Below, one piece after another: positions 8,007 to 17,312 of a stretch of DNA of 64,000 bases. The stretch comes from Pseudoalteromonas aurantia 208. Lineage in GTDB: Bacteria > Pseudomonadota > Gammaproteobacteria > Enterobacterales > Alteromonadaceae. The stretch is taken from assembly GCF_014858725.1 (NCBI RefSeq), contig NZ_AQGV01000012.1, forward strand, positions 310,001 through 374,000, in the 5' to 3' direction. How positions within the stretch are numbered: the stretch's first letter is position 1; each line of letters opens with the position of its first letter. A program made the position numbers and the translations under genes. Below the pieces are notes generated by a model. It searched no databases, was not told the origin of the DNA, and saw only the letters and a program-made list of their open reading frames with translations.

Positions 8007-8714
8007 TTAGATATTAACCTCTACAGATTCAACATCTTTTACTCTAGCAGAAACTGTTTTTCCAGACTTCTGATTTTTAACGCGAATCTGCTCACCAAGA
8101 TTACCATCTTGTAGTGCTACACCTGAAGTTTTTATTGTCAAAGTACGCGTTTTCGCGAAAATAGTAACCATATCGCCCTTACAAACCATACATACTTGGT
8201 GCGTACCGATGGGCATACCTTCTCGCAAAGTTCGTTTACTTTTACTTCCAATGAGTAGAGATAAATCTTCAATATACGCAGCTCGAACGAATTGTTTTGG
8301 TTTGTACTCAATTTTTAAATGTCCTTTTGTGAGTAACTCTCCTTTAGATATAAGTTGGGTACTGACAATAATAGGGTACATTTCATTGATCCGCACGTGA
8401 ACATATTGGGTCCATGTTGGCGCTCGGGTACAACGGATCTGAACAGTTACTTGACGATTAAAAGGAGGTTTAGCTGCGGTACTTAATTGCAAATCTTGTA
8501 CACAGAATTTTGACGGGATCCGAGTATCTAATGGCAGTGTTGAAAACTTGGTTTTTACATCGGCTTTAGTTATTGTTTGTGACGCAACAAAATTTTGTGC
8601 TAATTCTTCTAGTTCTTTAGTGCTATAGTCGTTCGCAGATACTTGGTAACTGACTAGAATATAGACCATCGCGCAAAAAAACCCGCAGGTTTTGGTTTTT
8701 TTTAACAAACTCAT
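8007..8714 (-). CDS. flgA: Flagellar P-ring assembly chaperone FlgA
   Basis: 235 aa. Signal peptide (about 1-27, ending SAN), then the mature protein with a C-terminal SAF domain (PIIVSTQLISKGELLTKGHL, REGMPIGTHQV, VKVKDVESVEV-like end). FlgA is a periplasmic chaperone that lets FlgI form the P ring. It is separated from flgM by a short gap holding the flgM promoter, and is read from its own upstream region shared with cheV. A sigma-54-like site is seen at 8810-8826. Confidence 0.92.
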   Translation of the reverse strand: MSLLKKTKTCGFFCAMVYILVSYQVSANDYSTKELEELAQNFVASQTITKADVKTKFSTLPLDTRIPSKFCVQDLQLSTAAKPPFNRQVTVQIRCTRAPTWTQYVHVRINEMYPIIVSTQLISKGELLTKGHLKIEYKPKQFVRAAYIEDLSLLIGSKSKRTLREGMPIGTHQVCMVCKGDMVTIFAKTRTLTIKTSGVALQDGNLGEQIRVKNQKSGKTVSARVKDVESVEVNI

Positions 8715-8809
8715 GATGTTTCGACTATGCTTATCAGGGGAAACAAGGTATAAAGATTTTGCGTTAATTGTGACACCTCTTCAAGGTAAATCTTATCCTT
8801 AGTAGTGTA

Positions 8810-8826
8810 AGCAAATATCGTTCCGG
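8810..8826 (-). promoter_or_regulatory. Possible sigma-54 promoter of flgA
   Basis: Minus strand reads CGGAACGATATTTGCTT: GG and GC are 10 bases apart, and about 10 of 12 consensus positions match (the first T and the C after GG are lost). It lies roughly 95 bp before flgA, in the divergent flgA/cheV gap. Confidence 0.5.
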
Positions 8827-8854
8827 CAAGCAGTTTTATATGTAGGAGATTGAA

Positions 8855-9787
8855 ATGGCTGGTATTTTAGACTCGGTCAACCAACGAACACAGTTGGTAG
8901 GGCAAAACCGCCTAGAATTATTGCTGTTCAGGTTGAAGGGGCGTCAACGTTTTGGCATAAACGTATTTAAAGTACGGGAGGTACTGCAGTGTCCTCCACT
9001 TACTAATATGCCTAAGTCTAACTCTTACGTAAGAGGTGTAGCACATATTCGCGGACAGACTATCTCTGTGATAGATATGTCGCTAGCGGTTGGTGGTCCG
9101 CCGATCGAAGACATAGCGAATTGTTTTATAATTATTGCTGAGTACAATCGCTCTGTTCAAGGTTTCTTAGTTGGTGCAGTTGAACGTATTGTAAATATGA
9201 ATTGGGAAAAAATAATGCCGCCACCTTCAGGAGCTGGTAGATATTCATATTTGACAGCGGTAACTGAAATAGAAAATGAGCTCGTAGAGATACTTGATGT
9301 TGAGAAAATACTCAATGAAATTTGTCCGGTGAATACCGAAGTGAGCCAAGATATTGTATCAGATGGTGAGATGCAGAAAGATCTTGGCGAGCGCATCGTA
9401 TTTATTGCTGATGACTCTGCGGTAGCTAGGAATCAGGTTAAGCGTGCACTTGAACCATTGGGCGTTCAAACTGAATTAGCTAAGAATGGCAAAGAAGCAT
9501 TAATTCGGCTGCGAGAAATTGCTAAAGATGATTGTCAAAATGATATAACAGAAAGGGTCGGTTTATTGATTTCAGATGTGGAAATGCCTGAAATGGATGG
9601 ATATACGTTAACCGCTGAAATAAAAGCAGACCCCAAATTGGCCCCTTTACATGTTATCTTACATACTTCTTTGAGCGGTGTATTTAATCAGGCCATGATA
9701 GAGAAAGTGGGTGCTGATGATTTTATCGCGAAGTTTAACCCGGATGAATTGGCGACTGCGGTTAAAAAATGGGTTCACTGTGATTAA
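8855..9787 (+). CDS. cheV: Chemotaxis coupling protein CheV
   Basis: 310 aa. A CheW-like domain (about 20-165, with FGINVFKVREVL and YVRGVAHIRGQTISVIDM) is followed by a response-regulator receiver domain (about 182-308, acidic pocket ADDS, phospho-acceptor in LLISDVEMPEMDGY, conserved HTS and AKF). CheV couples chemoreceptors to CheA and its phosphorylation tunes adaptation. Good RBS (GGAG) 9 bases before the ATG. The stop overlaps the cheR start by one base. Confidence 0.95.
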   Translation: MAGILDSVNQRTQLVGQNRLELLLFRLKGRQRFGINVFKVREVLQCPPLTNMPKSNSYVRGVAHIRGQTISVIDMSLAVGGPPIEDIANCFIIIAEYNRSVQGFLVGAVERIVNMNWEKIMPPPSGAGRYSYLTAVTEIENELVEILDVEKILNEICPVNTEVSQDIVSDGEMQKDLGERIVFIADDSAVARNQVKRALEPLGVQTELAKNGKEALIRLREIAKDDCQNDITERVGLLISDVEMPEMDGYTLTAEIKADPKLAPLHVILHTSLSGVFNQAMIEKVGADDFIAKFNPDELATAVKKWVHCD

Positions 9788-10638
9788 TGAATGGCGGTAA
9801 TACTTTGGAAAATAAGCATCTTCAGCAAAACGAGTACGATCAATTTAGAACCTTTTTAGAGCAGCAATGTGGTATTGTGCTTGGCGATAACAAGCTGTAT
9901 TTGGTAAAGAGTCGCTTAGCACCACTCATGGTGCGTTTTAGTGTTCAGTCATTGTCGGAGTTGGTTGCAAAAACATTGAGCCCACATGAGCGGCAATTGC
10001 GTGCCGCCGTTGTTGATGCAATGACAACAAACGAGACGTTGTGGTTTAGAGATTCTTACCCATTCGAACTTCTTAAAACTAAGATTTTCCCAGAATTTAG
10101 TGAATTACGGCGGTCGGTGAAAATATGGTCAGCAGCGAGCTCGTCAGGACAAGAGCCGTATTCAATAGGTATGTCAGCAAGTGAATATCAATCTAAAAGC
10201 CCTGGCGCTTTGAAAATGGGTGTACAGGTTGTAGGTACTGATATTTCAAACACCATGCTTGATATGTGCAAACATGCTGAATATGATGCACTGGCTCTTG
10301 CTCGAGGGTTATCAACCGAACGGCGGCAAAAGTTTTTTAAAGACAGTGGTAACGGCATGGCACAGGTGGTAGAGCCTGTAAAGAAAATGGTCAATTTTAG
10401 ACACCTAAACTTACTTGACTCGTATGCTTTGATGGGTAAGTTTGATGTTATATTTTGCCGTAATGTGCTGATTTACTTTTCCCCAGAAGTGAAAGCAAAA
10501 ATCATATCTCAATTTGCCCAAGCTCTAAATCCCAAAGGGTATTTGTTTCTTGGTGCATCGGAATCAATGGCGGGCTTGAGTGATGAGTTTGATATGATCC
10601 GTTGTAACCCTGGAATTATATACCAGAAAAAACAATAG
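9787..10638 (+). CDS. cheR: Chemoreceptor methyltransferase CheR
   Basis: 283 aa. An N-terminal helical CheR domain (about 15-75, with TTNETLWFRDSYPFELL near 80-96) precedes a Rossmann SAM-binding domain with the signature IWSAASSSGQEPYSI (about 116-130) and a late FCRNVLIYFSPE motif. It methylates receptor glutamates for adaptation. Its ATG shares the A of the cheV stop, so the two are translationally coupled. A strong terminator follows at 10642-10666. Confidence 0.95.
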   Translation: MNGGNTLENKHLQQNEYDQFRTFLEQQCGIVLGDNKLYLVKSRLAPLMVRFSVQSLSELVAKTLSPHERQLRAAVVDAMTTNETLWFRDSYPFELLKTKIFPEFSELRRSVKIWSAASSSGQEPYSIGMSASEYQSKSPGALKMGVQVVGTDISNTMLDMCKHAEYDALALARGLSTERRQKFFKDSGNGMAQVVEPVKKMVNFRHLNLLDSYALMGKFDVIFCRNVLIYFSPEVKAKIISQFAQALNPKGYLFLGASESMAGLSDEFDMIRCNPGIIYQKKQ

Positions 10639-10641
10639 TTT

Positions 10642-10666
10642 AAGGCGGTTTTTACCGCCTTTTTTA
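10642..10666 (+). terminator. Rho-independent terminator of cheV-cheR
   Basis: An 8-bp perfect stem AAGGCGGT / ACCGCCTT with a TTTT loop, followed by a T-run. Confidence 0.9.
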
Positions 10667-10669
10667 TTT

Positions 10670-10686
10670 TGGCCTAAGAATTGCTT
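10670..10686 (+). promoter_or_regulatory. Sigma-54 promoter of flgBCDE
   Basis: TGGCCTAAGAATTGCTT with GG (10671-10672) and GC (10683-10684) 10 bases apart. It begins right after the cheR terminator and about 35 bp before flgB. Confidence 0.82.
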
Positions 10687-10720
10687 TAACTCCATATAGT
10701 CAAATTTTTGGAGTTACGTT

Positions 10721-11131
10721 ATGGCGATTAGTTTTGATAAAGCCTTAGGTGTTCACCCCCAGACAATAGCTATCCGTTCTCAGCGAGCAGAAATATTAGC
10801 AAGTAACATTGCTAATGCGGATACCCCTGGTTACAAAGCAAAAGATATTGATTTTGCACGAGCATTTAAAGCGGCAAAATCTAACCAGCAAAGTGGCAAT
10901 ACAATGCTGCGCACCAATGACAAACATCTCTCCGGTGGTACTAAATTAAACAGTGGTGTAGAGCTATTTCGTAATCCAAATCAAACAGATACGGGCGATG
11001 GTAATTCAGTTGATATACAAGTGGAACGAAACTTGTATGTACAGAATGCATTAGAGTATCAAGCAAGTTTGCAATTTCTCACAGGTAAATTTAAAGGGTT
11101 GAAAAAAGCCCTAGGCGGTCAAGGAGCTTAA
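10721..11131 (+). CDS. flgB: Flagellar proximal rod protein FlgB
   Basis: 136 aa, normal length. The N-terminal rod motif ILASNIANADTPGYKAKDIDF is diagnostic. FlgB forms part of the proximal rod next to the MS ring. It is the first gene of the sigma-54 unit flgBCDE and is 2 bp from flgC. Confidence 0.96.
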   Translation: MAISFDKALGVHPQTIAIRSQRAEILASNIANADTPGYKAKDIDFARAFKAAKSNQQSGNTMLRTNDKHLSGGTKLNSGVELFRNPNQTDTGDGNSVDIQVERNLYVQNALEYQASLQFLTGKFKGLKKALGGQGA

Positions 11132-11133
11132 TT

Positions 11134-11568
11134 ATGAGTTTATATAATGTATTTGACATAGCGGGTTCAGGAATGAGTGCGCAAAACATACGCCTGAATA
11201 CCACTGCGAGTAATATTTCTAACGCAAATAGCATTAGTTCAAGTCAAAATGAGGTGTATCGAGCAAGGCACCCTGTATTTGCAGCTGAACTTACTAAAGC
11301 AAATGAATTACAAAATGCAAACTCAGCAGGCGCATCAGTGGGAGTTAAGGTATTGGGGATCGTTGAAAGTGATAAACCACTTCAGGTTGAATATAGTCCC
11401 AATCATCCAAGTGCCGACAAAGATGGGTATATCTATAAACCAAATGTGAATGTAGTTGAGGAGATGACAAATATGATTTCCGCTTCACGTTCGTATCAAA
11501 CAAATGTTCAGGTGGCAGATGCAGCAAAACAAATGCTGAGTAAAACTCTGTTACTTGGTCAGCGTTAA
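11134..11568 (+). CDS. flgC: Flagellar proximal rod protein FlgC
   Basis: 144 aa. Starts MSLYNVFDIAGSGMSAQ, with the rod motif SNISNANSISSS and the C-terminal rod helix NVVEEMTNMISASRSYQTNV. A proximal rod subunit, co-transcribed with flgB and flgD. Confidence 0.96.
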   Translation: MSLYNVFDIAGSGMSAQNIRLNTTASNISNANSISSSQNEVYRARHPVFAAELTKANELQNANSAGASVGVKVLGIVESDKPLQVEYSPNHPSADKDGYIYKPNVNVVEEMTNMISASRSYQTNVQVADAAKQMLSKTLLLGQR

Positions 11569-11583
11569 CGGGGGCACTAGCCA

Positions 11584-12258
11584 ATGAATAGCGAAGTAAG
11601 TCAAACGTCCAGTCATATTGATTCGTTACGGTGGCCAGATAAACAAAAGCCAGTAGAAAAAGATGATACGTTAAAGCAAGAGGATTTCTTTGCCTTGCTT
11701 ACCCAGCAGTTATCTTATCAAGATCCGAGTAAACCTGCTGATAATGACCAAATGATCGCACAAATGACGAGCTTTACAATGGCGGAAGGTATTTCAAATT
11801 TGAATACAAAATTTGAGTCTTTGTCTGCCTCAATGACATCCAACTCTGCGTTACAAGCATCAACTTTGGTTGGTAAGAAAGCGCTACTTGAATCGGATAC
11901 TTTGGAGTTAAGTGCTAGCGGGTCAGCGCGAGGCTCTATCGTTTCAGCGAAGCCAACGGAAAAGTTGGTCGTAAATATTTATGATGAATCAAACCAGTTA
12001 GTACGTTCTATTGATATGGGGGAACAAAAAGCAGGTGCAATTCGGTTCGAGTGGGATGGCAAGAATGGAGATGGTGAACCTATGCCCGAAGGGGATTATG
12101 AGATAAAGGCAGAAGCAAATATTAACGGTGAATTTACCAGCTTGCCGACAGCAACCTTTAAAAATATCGATAGTGTCAATGTCAATGGCGCTAACGGAAT
12201 AATCATCAACACAAAAGCGGGCGCGGTAAGACTTACTGACGTCGCTGAAATCGCTTAA
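11584..12258 (+). CDS. flgD: Hook capping and scaffold protein FlgD
   Basis: 224 aa. The N-terminal motif DFFALLTQQLSYQDPSKPAD and QMIAQMTSFTMAEGI identify FlgD. A FlgD Ig-like/tudor region follows (about 110-215, with RFEWDGKNGDGEPMPEGDY). It caps the growing hook and is absent from the finished flagellum. It lies 15 bp after flgC. Confidence 0.96.
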   Translation: MNSEVSQTSSHIDSLRWPDKQKPVEKDDTLKQEDFFALLTQQLSYQDPSKPADNDQMIAQMTSFTMAEGISNLNTKFESLSASMTSNSALQASTLVGKKALLESDTLELSASGSARGSIVSAKPTEKLVVNIYDESNQLVRSIDMGEQKAGAIRFEWDGKNGDGEPMPEGDYEIKAEANINGEFTSLPTATFKNIDSVNVNGANGIIINTKAGAVRLTDVAEIA

Positions 12259-12301
12259 TTCAAAGTTTATAGAATAGGCCTTAAGTACAAGAGGTAAGAG
12301 T

Positions 12302-13675
12302 ATGAGTTTTAATATTGCATTAACAGGTTTAGCGGCTGCTCAAAAAGATCTGGACACCACCGCAAATAACATCGCAAACGTAAATACCACGGGTTTTAAA
12401 GAATCTCGGGCTGAATTTGCTGATGTTTATGCATCATCAGTATTTAGTTCAGGAAAAACTAAAAATGGTGATGGCGCACAAACGACCATGGTTGCTCAGC
12501 AATTTCACCAAGGTTCATTGCAATTTACAGCCAATTCGCTAGATTTAGCAATCACAGGCGAAGGTTATTTTGCTACGAGCTCTGAATTAGGCTCGCAGGA
12601 TTATAGCTATACTCGTGCTGGCGCATTTAAGTTAAATAAGGATAACTTTATCTCAGATGCGCAAGGTAACTTCTTACAAGGTTTCCCTGTAGATCCAAGT
12701 ACTGGTGCAACGACCTCGGTGAGCTTAAGTACTGCATCGGCAATGCAAATACCAGATGCATCAGGGGCCCCGAGAGCGACGACAAACGTCTATTCTTCGT
12801 TTAATCTTGATTCAAGAGCGGCGCAACCAACAATTGCTTTTGACCCATCAGTCAGTGCATCGTTCAATAGTTCAACATCTACAACGGTGTATGACTCGTT
12901 AGGTGAACCTCACACGGTACAGCTTTATTTCAGAAAAACAGCCACAGCAAATAATTGGGAGGTATTTGGTACCATAGATAATAAACCTTTTACGTCTGAT
13001 GGTACAGCGGGGGCTGGTGGTCCACACCCTATTGCAGGGTTTACATTCGATGCAACAGGTTTACCGAGTTCGACGATCCCATACTCTGCGGCAGGGGTTG
13101 CTGGTGCAGCCGTACCGGTCGTTGCTGGTGGGACCTTTGGTGCACTGCCTTTACCAAGTGGTGCAGGTACAGGCCTTTCAACGTTGTTAACTAATGGTGC
13201 TACGTTTCCAGCTCCACTGAACATGAATTGGCGTGATGAAGCGAATACCACTAATAAATTACCAACTCAATATGCGAGCCGCTTTGAAGTGAAAGCACTA
13301 GAGCAAGATGGTGCAACAGTGGGTCGTTTAGCCGGAGTTGATATTGGTGCAGATGGAAAAATTGTAGCCTCATATAGTAACGGTGATTCAACATTTTTAG
13401 GCCAAGTGGCTATGGTTCGCTTTTCTAACTCTCAAGGACTTCAGCAAGTGGGAGGCACTTCTTGGAAAAAGAGCCTAACTTCGGGGGAGCCAATTGCGGG
13501 AGAGCCAAATTCCGGAACACTTGGATCAATTAATTCTTCGGCGTTGGAGCAATCAAATGTAAACTTAACGAATGAGCTTGTTGATTTGATAAGTGCGCAG
13601 AGAAACTTCCAAGCGAACTCCCGTGCGTTAGAAGTGAATTCTACATTACAACAAAATATCCTACAAATTCGATAA
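12302..13675 (+). CDS. flgE: Flagellar hook protein FlgE
   Basis: 457 aa. The N-terminal rod/hook motif TTANNIANVNTTGFKESRAE and C-terminal VNLTNELVDLISAQRNFQAN are both present. A variable, Gly/Ala/Pro-rich surface domain lies around 225-300. The hook is the universal joint. Last gene of flgBCDE; a palindromic terminator follows at 13688-13712. Confidence 0.97.
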   Translation: MSFNIALTGLAAAQKDLDTTANNIANVNTTGFKESRAEFADVYASSVFSSGKTKNGDGAQTTMVAQQFHQGSLQFTANSLDLAITGEGYFATSSELGSQDYSYTRAGAFKLNKDNFISDAQGNFLQGFPVDPSTGATTSVSLSTASAMQIPDASGAPRATTNVYSSFNLDSRAAQPTIAFDPSVSASFNSSTSTTVYDSLGEPHTVQLYFRKTATANNWEVFGTIDNKPFTSDGTAGAGGPHPIAGFTFDATGLPSSTIPYSAAGVAGAAVPVVAGGTFGALPLPSGAGTGLSTLLTNGATFPAPLNMNWRDEANTTNKLPTQYASRFEVKALEQDGATVGRLAGVDIGADGKIVASYSNGDSTFLGQVAMVRFSNSQGLQQVGGTSWKKSLTSGEPIAGEPNSGTLGSINSSALEQSNVNLTNELVDLISAQRNFQANSRALEVNSTLQQNILQIR

Positions 13676-13687
13676 TCAATTAACTTC

Positions 13688-13712
13688 AAAGGCCACATAT
13701 GTGGCCTTTTCA
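13688..13712 (+). terminator. Terminator of flgBCDE
   Basis: Perfect palindromic stem AAAGGCCACAT / ATGTGGCCTTT ending in TTTT. Confidence 0.8.
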
Positions 13713-13779
13713 TTTCCCTTTTATTTATTCCCGTATGTGAGCGATTCGTTCATTTATAAATATGACCGTCAAACTTTAG

Positions 13780-13797
13780 TTGGCATTATAATTGCTT
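13780..13797 (+). promoter_or_regulatory. Sigma-54 promoter of flgFGHI
   Basis: TTGGCATTATAATTGCTT with GG (13782-13783) and GC (13794-13795) 10 bases apart, about 35 bp before flgF. Confidence 0.85.
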
Positions 13798-13831
13798 CAT
13801 TCTTTGTATGATGAATTTTTAGGTCAATGCA

Positions 13832-14596
13832 ATGGATAAAATGCTCTATATCGCTATGTCTGGTGCGAAACAAAACCTGCGTGGTGTGGCTATTAAAGCA
13901 AATAATTTAGCCAATGCAAATACGACCGGGTTTAAGTCAGATTTTGCTCAAGCACGTTCCATGCAGGCATTTGGTGAAGGGTTACCGACTCGGGTGTTTG
14001 CTATGCAAGAGCGGCCTGGTACGAATATGACCAGCGGCGCGATTGTTGAAACCGGGCGAGATCTAGATATCGCGGTGTCTGATAAGTCTTGGATAAGTGT
14101 CATGGATAAAAGTGGCAAAGAAGCTTATACCAAAGTTGGGACGCTGAATATTACTGCTGATGGAGCGCTGGTAACTAGTCATGGGCGTCAAGTTGTTGGT
14201 GAAGGTGGCCCTATTATTTTGCCTATTCCGGTAGAGAAGGTGACATTCAGCGATGATGGGTCGATTCAAGTGCGCCCTCAAGGGGCACCTGCAAACTTTT
14301 TGGAAGTGGTAGATCGTTTAAAGATCATTGAAGCAGATAACACCAAATTAGAAAAAGGAAATGATGGTTTATTCAGGCCAAAAGAAGGATCGCTAGATGA
14401 TGGTTTATGTGGTTTTTGTGATGTATCACCCACAGCAAAAGTAATGAGCGGTGCCTTAGAAATGTCTAATGTAAACCCTGTGCATGAGATGGTCGATATG
14501 ATTAATCATCAGCGGCAGTTTGAAATGCAAATGAAACTAATGAAAACAGCAGAAGAAATTGACGAACGTCATGTATCACTGCTGCGTATAGTCTAA
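13832..14596 (+). CDS. flgF: Flagellar proximal rod protein FlgF
   Basis: 254 aa. Starts MDKMLYIAMSGAKQNLRG with NNLANANTTGFKSDFAQA, and ends with the rod helix NPVHEMVDMINHQRQFEMQM. It is a rod subunit between FlgB/C and FlgG. First gene of a sigma-54 unit; flgG follows after 18 bp. Contains a Cys pair (CGFC) near residue 193 that the core family does not require. Confidence 0.96.
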   Translation: MDKMLYIAMSGAKQNLRGVAIKANNLANANTTGFKSDFAQARSMQAFGEGLPTRVFAMQERPGTNMTSGAIVETGRDLDIAVSDKSWISVMDKSGKEAYTKVGTLNITADGALVTSHGRQVVGEGGPIILPIPVEKVTFSDDGSIQVRPQGAPANFLEVVDRLKIIEADNTKLEKGNDGLFRPKEGSLDDGLCGFCDVSPTAKVMSGALEMSNVNPVHEMVDMINHQRQFEMQMKLMKTAEEIDERHVSLLRIV

Positions 14597-14614
14597 CGAA
14601 GTGAGGTATATGTT

Positions 14615-15403
14615 ATGAATCCAGCGTTATGGATCAGTAAAACCGGCCTAGATGCCCAGCAAACTGATATATCGGTAATTTCGAATAACCTCGCGAATGC
14701 TAGTACTGTAGGTTACAAGAAGAGCAGAGCAATTTTTGAAGATCTACTTTATCAAAATATTAATCAGCCGGGTGGTCGTTCGTCACAAGATACAGAGTTA
14801 CCCTCAGGACTAATGCTCGGTGCAGGGGCCAAGGTTGTTGCAAACCAAAAGAATTTCTCCCAAGGTAATATGCTTAGTACTGAAAACTCCTTAGATTGGA
14901 TGATCCAAGGTCCTGGTTTTTTTGAAATTCAAATGCCAGATGGCACCATTGGGTATAGCCGTAATGGCCAATTTACGACCGATGAGAATGGTAGAGTGGT
15001 TACTTCAGGTGCAGGTTTCCCTGTGCAACCCGAAATGAATGTGCCGGATGATGCTAAGTCGATCACGATTTCACAAGACGGCGAAGTATCAGTGAGAGTC
15101 GCAGGGCAAGCACAAAATACGGTTATTGGGCAATTAGTTATTAGTGACTTTATTAACCCATCTGGTTTAGAGCCAATGGGTCAGAATTTATATACGGAAA
15201 CAGCTGTGAGTGGAGCACCAGTGCAAGGGAACCCAGGTGCAGATGGGTTGGGTTCTATTGTGCAAGGAGCACTGGAGACATCTAATGTCAATGTGACTGA
15301 AGAGTTGGTCAACTTAATTGAAACCCAGCGAGTCTATGAAATGAACTCAAAAGTGATTTCTTCAGTGGATGAGATGCTGAGTTATATTAATCAACAGTTA
15401 TAA
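14615..15403 (+). CDS. flgG: Flagellar distal rod protein FlgG
   Basis: 262 aa, the usual length. MNPALWISKTGLDAQQTD, then NNLANASTVGYKKSRA and the C-terminal NVNVTEELVNLIETQRVYEM are characteristic. FlgG is the main distal-rod subunit and crosses the P and L rings. Confidence 0.97.
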   Translation: MNPALWISKTGLDAQQTDISVISNNLANASTVGYKKSRAIFEDLLYQNINQPGGRSSQDTELPSGLMLGAGAKVVANQKNFSQGNMLSTENSLDWMIQGPGFFEIQMPDGTIGYSRNGQFTTDENGRVVTSGAGFPVQPEMNVPDDAKSITISQDGEVSVRVAGQAQNTVIGQLVISDFINPSGLEPMGQNLYTETAVSGAPVQGNPGADGLGSIVQGALETSNVNVTEELVNLIETQRVYEMNSKVISSVDEMLSYINQQL

Positions 15404-15418
15404 ATTTTAGGAGGTTGT

Positions 15419-16102
15419 ATGCGTGCTTTATGTATAATTGTGGCGGCATTGATTTTGCTTTCTGGTTGTGTGTCGACACAAAATAGTGAGGTTGTACGTG
15501 ATGACCCTTATTATGCACCTATGTATCCAGAACAAGATTTAGAGCAAGTCGTTGCGACTGGGTCATTATTTAATCCAAATCGTTCGAATGATTTATATGC
15601 AGATAAGAAAGCGCTACGCACAGGCGATATCATTACTGTTGTACTAAGAGAGTCAACGCAAGCATCTAAAGCAGCGAACAGTGAAACCGATAAAGAAACG
15701 GATTTAAAACTAGATCCTGTATTAGGCTTTAATGGTACGCCGGTAAATATTGGCGGAGATAATATTCAATTTGGTTTAGGGTCCGAGTCATCTTTTAAAG
15801 GTGACAGTAAAGCAAATCAATCAAACAGTTTGTTTGGTAACATTTCTGTCAATGTGATGCGGGTGTTACCCAATGGTAATTTGGTGATCCGAGGAGAAAA
15901 GTGGCTGACTTTAAATACAGGGGAGGAGTTTATCCGTCTCGAAGGTCTCGTTCGAGCAGCAGATGTTGCTGCGGACAATACGGTTGAGTCAAATCGCATT
16001 GCGAATGCCCGTATTCAGTATTCAGGCAAGGGGCAAGGCCAAGAAGCACAAAGTTCAGGCTGGTTAACTCAATTCTTTATGAGTACGTTGCTACCATTTT
16101 AG
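15419..16102 (+). CDS. flgH: Flagellar L-ring lipoprotein FlgH
   Basis: 227 aa. Lipoprotein signal with lipobox LSGC and lipidated Cys17. The FlgH motifs YADKKALRTGDIITVVL, GNLVIRGEKWLTLN and VAADNTVESNRIANARI are present. It forms the outer-membrane bushing. Good RBS (TAGGAGG) 5 bases before the ATG; flgI follows 12 bp on. Confidence 0.97.
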   Translation: MRALCIIVAALILLSGCVSTQNSEVVRDDPYYAPMYPEQDLEQVVATGSLFNPNRSNDLYADKKALRTGDIITVVLRESTQASKAANSETDKETDLKLDPVLGFNGTPVNIGGDNIQFGLGSESSFKGDSKANQSNSLFGNISVNVMRVLPNGNLVIRGEKWLTLNTGEEFIRLEGLVRAADVAADNTVESNRIANARIQYSGKGQGQEAQSSGWLTQFFMSTLLPF

Positions 16103-16114
16103 GGCACAAATATT

Positions 16115-17209
16115 ATGAAACTATGTCATCTATTCTTATCTGTATTACTGATAACGCTAGTACCAATAGCGAAGGCTGAACGGGTCAAGGATATAAGTAT
16201 GGTGCAAGGCGTTCGCTCTAACCAATTAGTCGGCTATGGCTTGGTTGTGGGTTTGCCTGGTACGGGTGAATCAAGTCGTTTTACAGAACAAAGCTTTAAA
16301 GCAATGTTAAGTGGTTTCGGCATTACTTTGCCGTCTTCTTTGAAACCAAAAATAAAGAACGTCGCGGCTGTTGCGGTTCATGCTGATTTGCCCCCTTTTA
16401 CTAAGCCCGGTCAAACGATTGATGTAACTGTGTCTTCAATTGGCAGTGCGGGCAGTTTACGGGGAGGTACGTTATTACAAACCTTTTTAAAAGGGGTGGA
16501 TGGTAATGTATATGCTATTGCTCAGGGAAGTATGATTGTTGGTGGTCTTGGTGCCGAAGGCTTAGACGGTAGCAGGGTGGTCATTAATACGCCCACCGTT
16601 GGTCGAGTGCCAAATGGAGGAACTGTTGAACGTGAAGTTAAAAGCCCATTTACACAAGGTGATTTTATCACTTTTAATTTGAATAGCCCTGACTTTACAA
16701 CTGCTAAGCGTCTGGCTGATACAATCAATAACTTGGTGGGTCCTAATAGTGCTAAACCGATGGATGCGGCATCTGTACGTGTAATCGCACCAAGAGACCC
16801 GTCACAGCGAGTTTCTTACTTATCGACTCTAGAAAATCTGGAGTTTAAACCAGCAGATACAAGTGCAAAAATTATCGTAAACTCTCGCACAGGTACCATA
16901 GTGATAGGTAAAAATGTCAAATTACAGCCAGCAGCAATTACACATGGTGGTTTGACAGTGACAATTGCTGAACAACAAAATGTCAATCAGCCTCAGCCCT
17001 TGGCAGAAGGGGAAACCGTTGTTACTAGGCAAAGTATTATTGACGTAGATACGGACGATTCTCGTGCTTTTGTGTTTGACCCAGGCATTAGTCTAGATGA
17101 TTTAGTGCGAGCTATTAATGAAGTAGGCGCAGCTCCTGGCGATTTAATGGCTATTTTAGAAGCACTAAAGGAAGCTGGTGCAATAAATGGTCAATTAGTT
17201 GTCATTTAA
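16115..17209 (+). CDS. flgI: Flagellar P-ring protein FlgI
   Basis: 364 aa. Signal peptide cleaved around AKA-ERVKD (residue 21-22). The mature start [20 protein letters not shown] and the motif [14 protein letters not shown] are the FlgI signature. It forms the periplasmic P ring with FlgA as chaperone. Last gene of flgFGHI; a UUCG hairpin terminator follows. Confidence 0.97.
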   Translation: MKLCHLFLSVLLITLVPIAKAERVKDISMVQGVRSNQLVGYGLVVGLPGTGESSRFTEQSFKAMLSGFGITLPSSLKPKIKNVAAVAVHADLPPFTKPGQTIDVTVSSIGSAGSLRGGTLLQTFLKGVDGNVYAIAQGSMIVGGLGAEGLDGSRVVINTPTVGRVPNGGTVEREVKSPFTQGDFITFNLNSPDFTTAKRLADTINNLVGPNSAKPMDAASVRVIAPRDPSQRVSYLSTLENLEFKPADTSAKIIVNSRTGTIVIGKNVKLQPAAITHGGLTVTIAEQQNVNQPQPLAEGETVVTRQSIIDVDTDDSRAFVFDPGISLDDLVRAINEVGAAPGDLMAILEALKEAGAINGQLVVI

Positions 17210-17233
17210 AAAGTCACTATTAATTAATATATT

Positions 17234-17258
17234 AGCCCTAATTCGTTAGGGCTTTTTA
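17234..17258 (+). terminator. Terminator of flgFGHI
   Basis: An 8-bp stem AGCCCTAA / TTAGGGCT closed by a TTCG tetraloop and followed by TTTTTATT. Confidence 0.9.
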
Positions 17259-17276
17259 TTGGCTTAAATCTTGCTT
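17259..17276 (+). promoter_or_regulatory. Sigma-54 promoter of flgJKL
   Basis: TTGGCTTAAATCTTGCTT with GG (17261-17262) and GC (17273-17274) 10 bases apart. It follows the flgI terminator directly and lies about 38 bp before flgJ. Confidence 0.82.
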
Positions 17277-17312
17277 GTTAAACATTATGAATAGTTAAGT
17301 GTCATTAAGCCG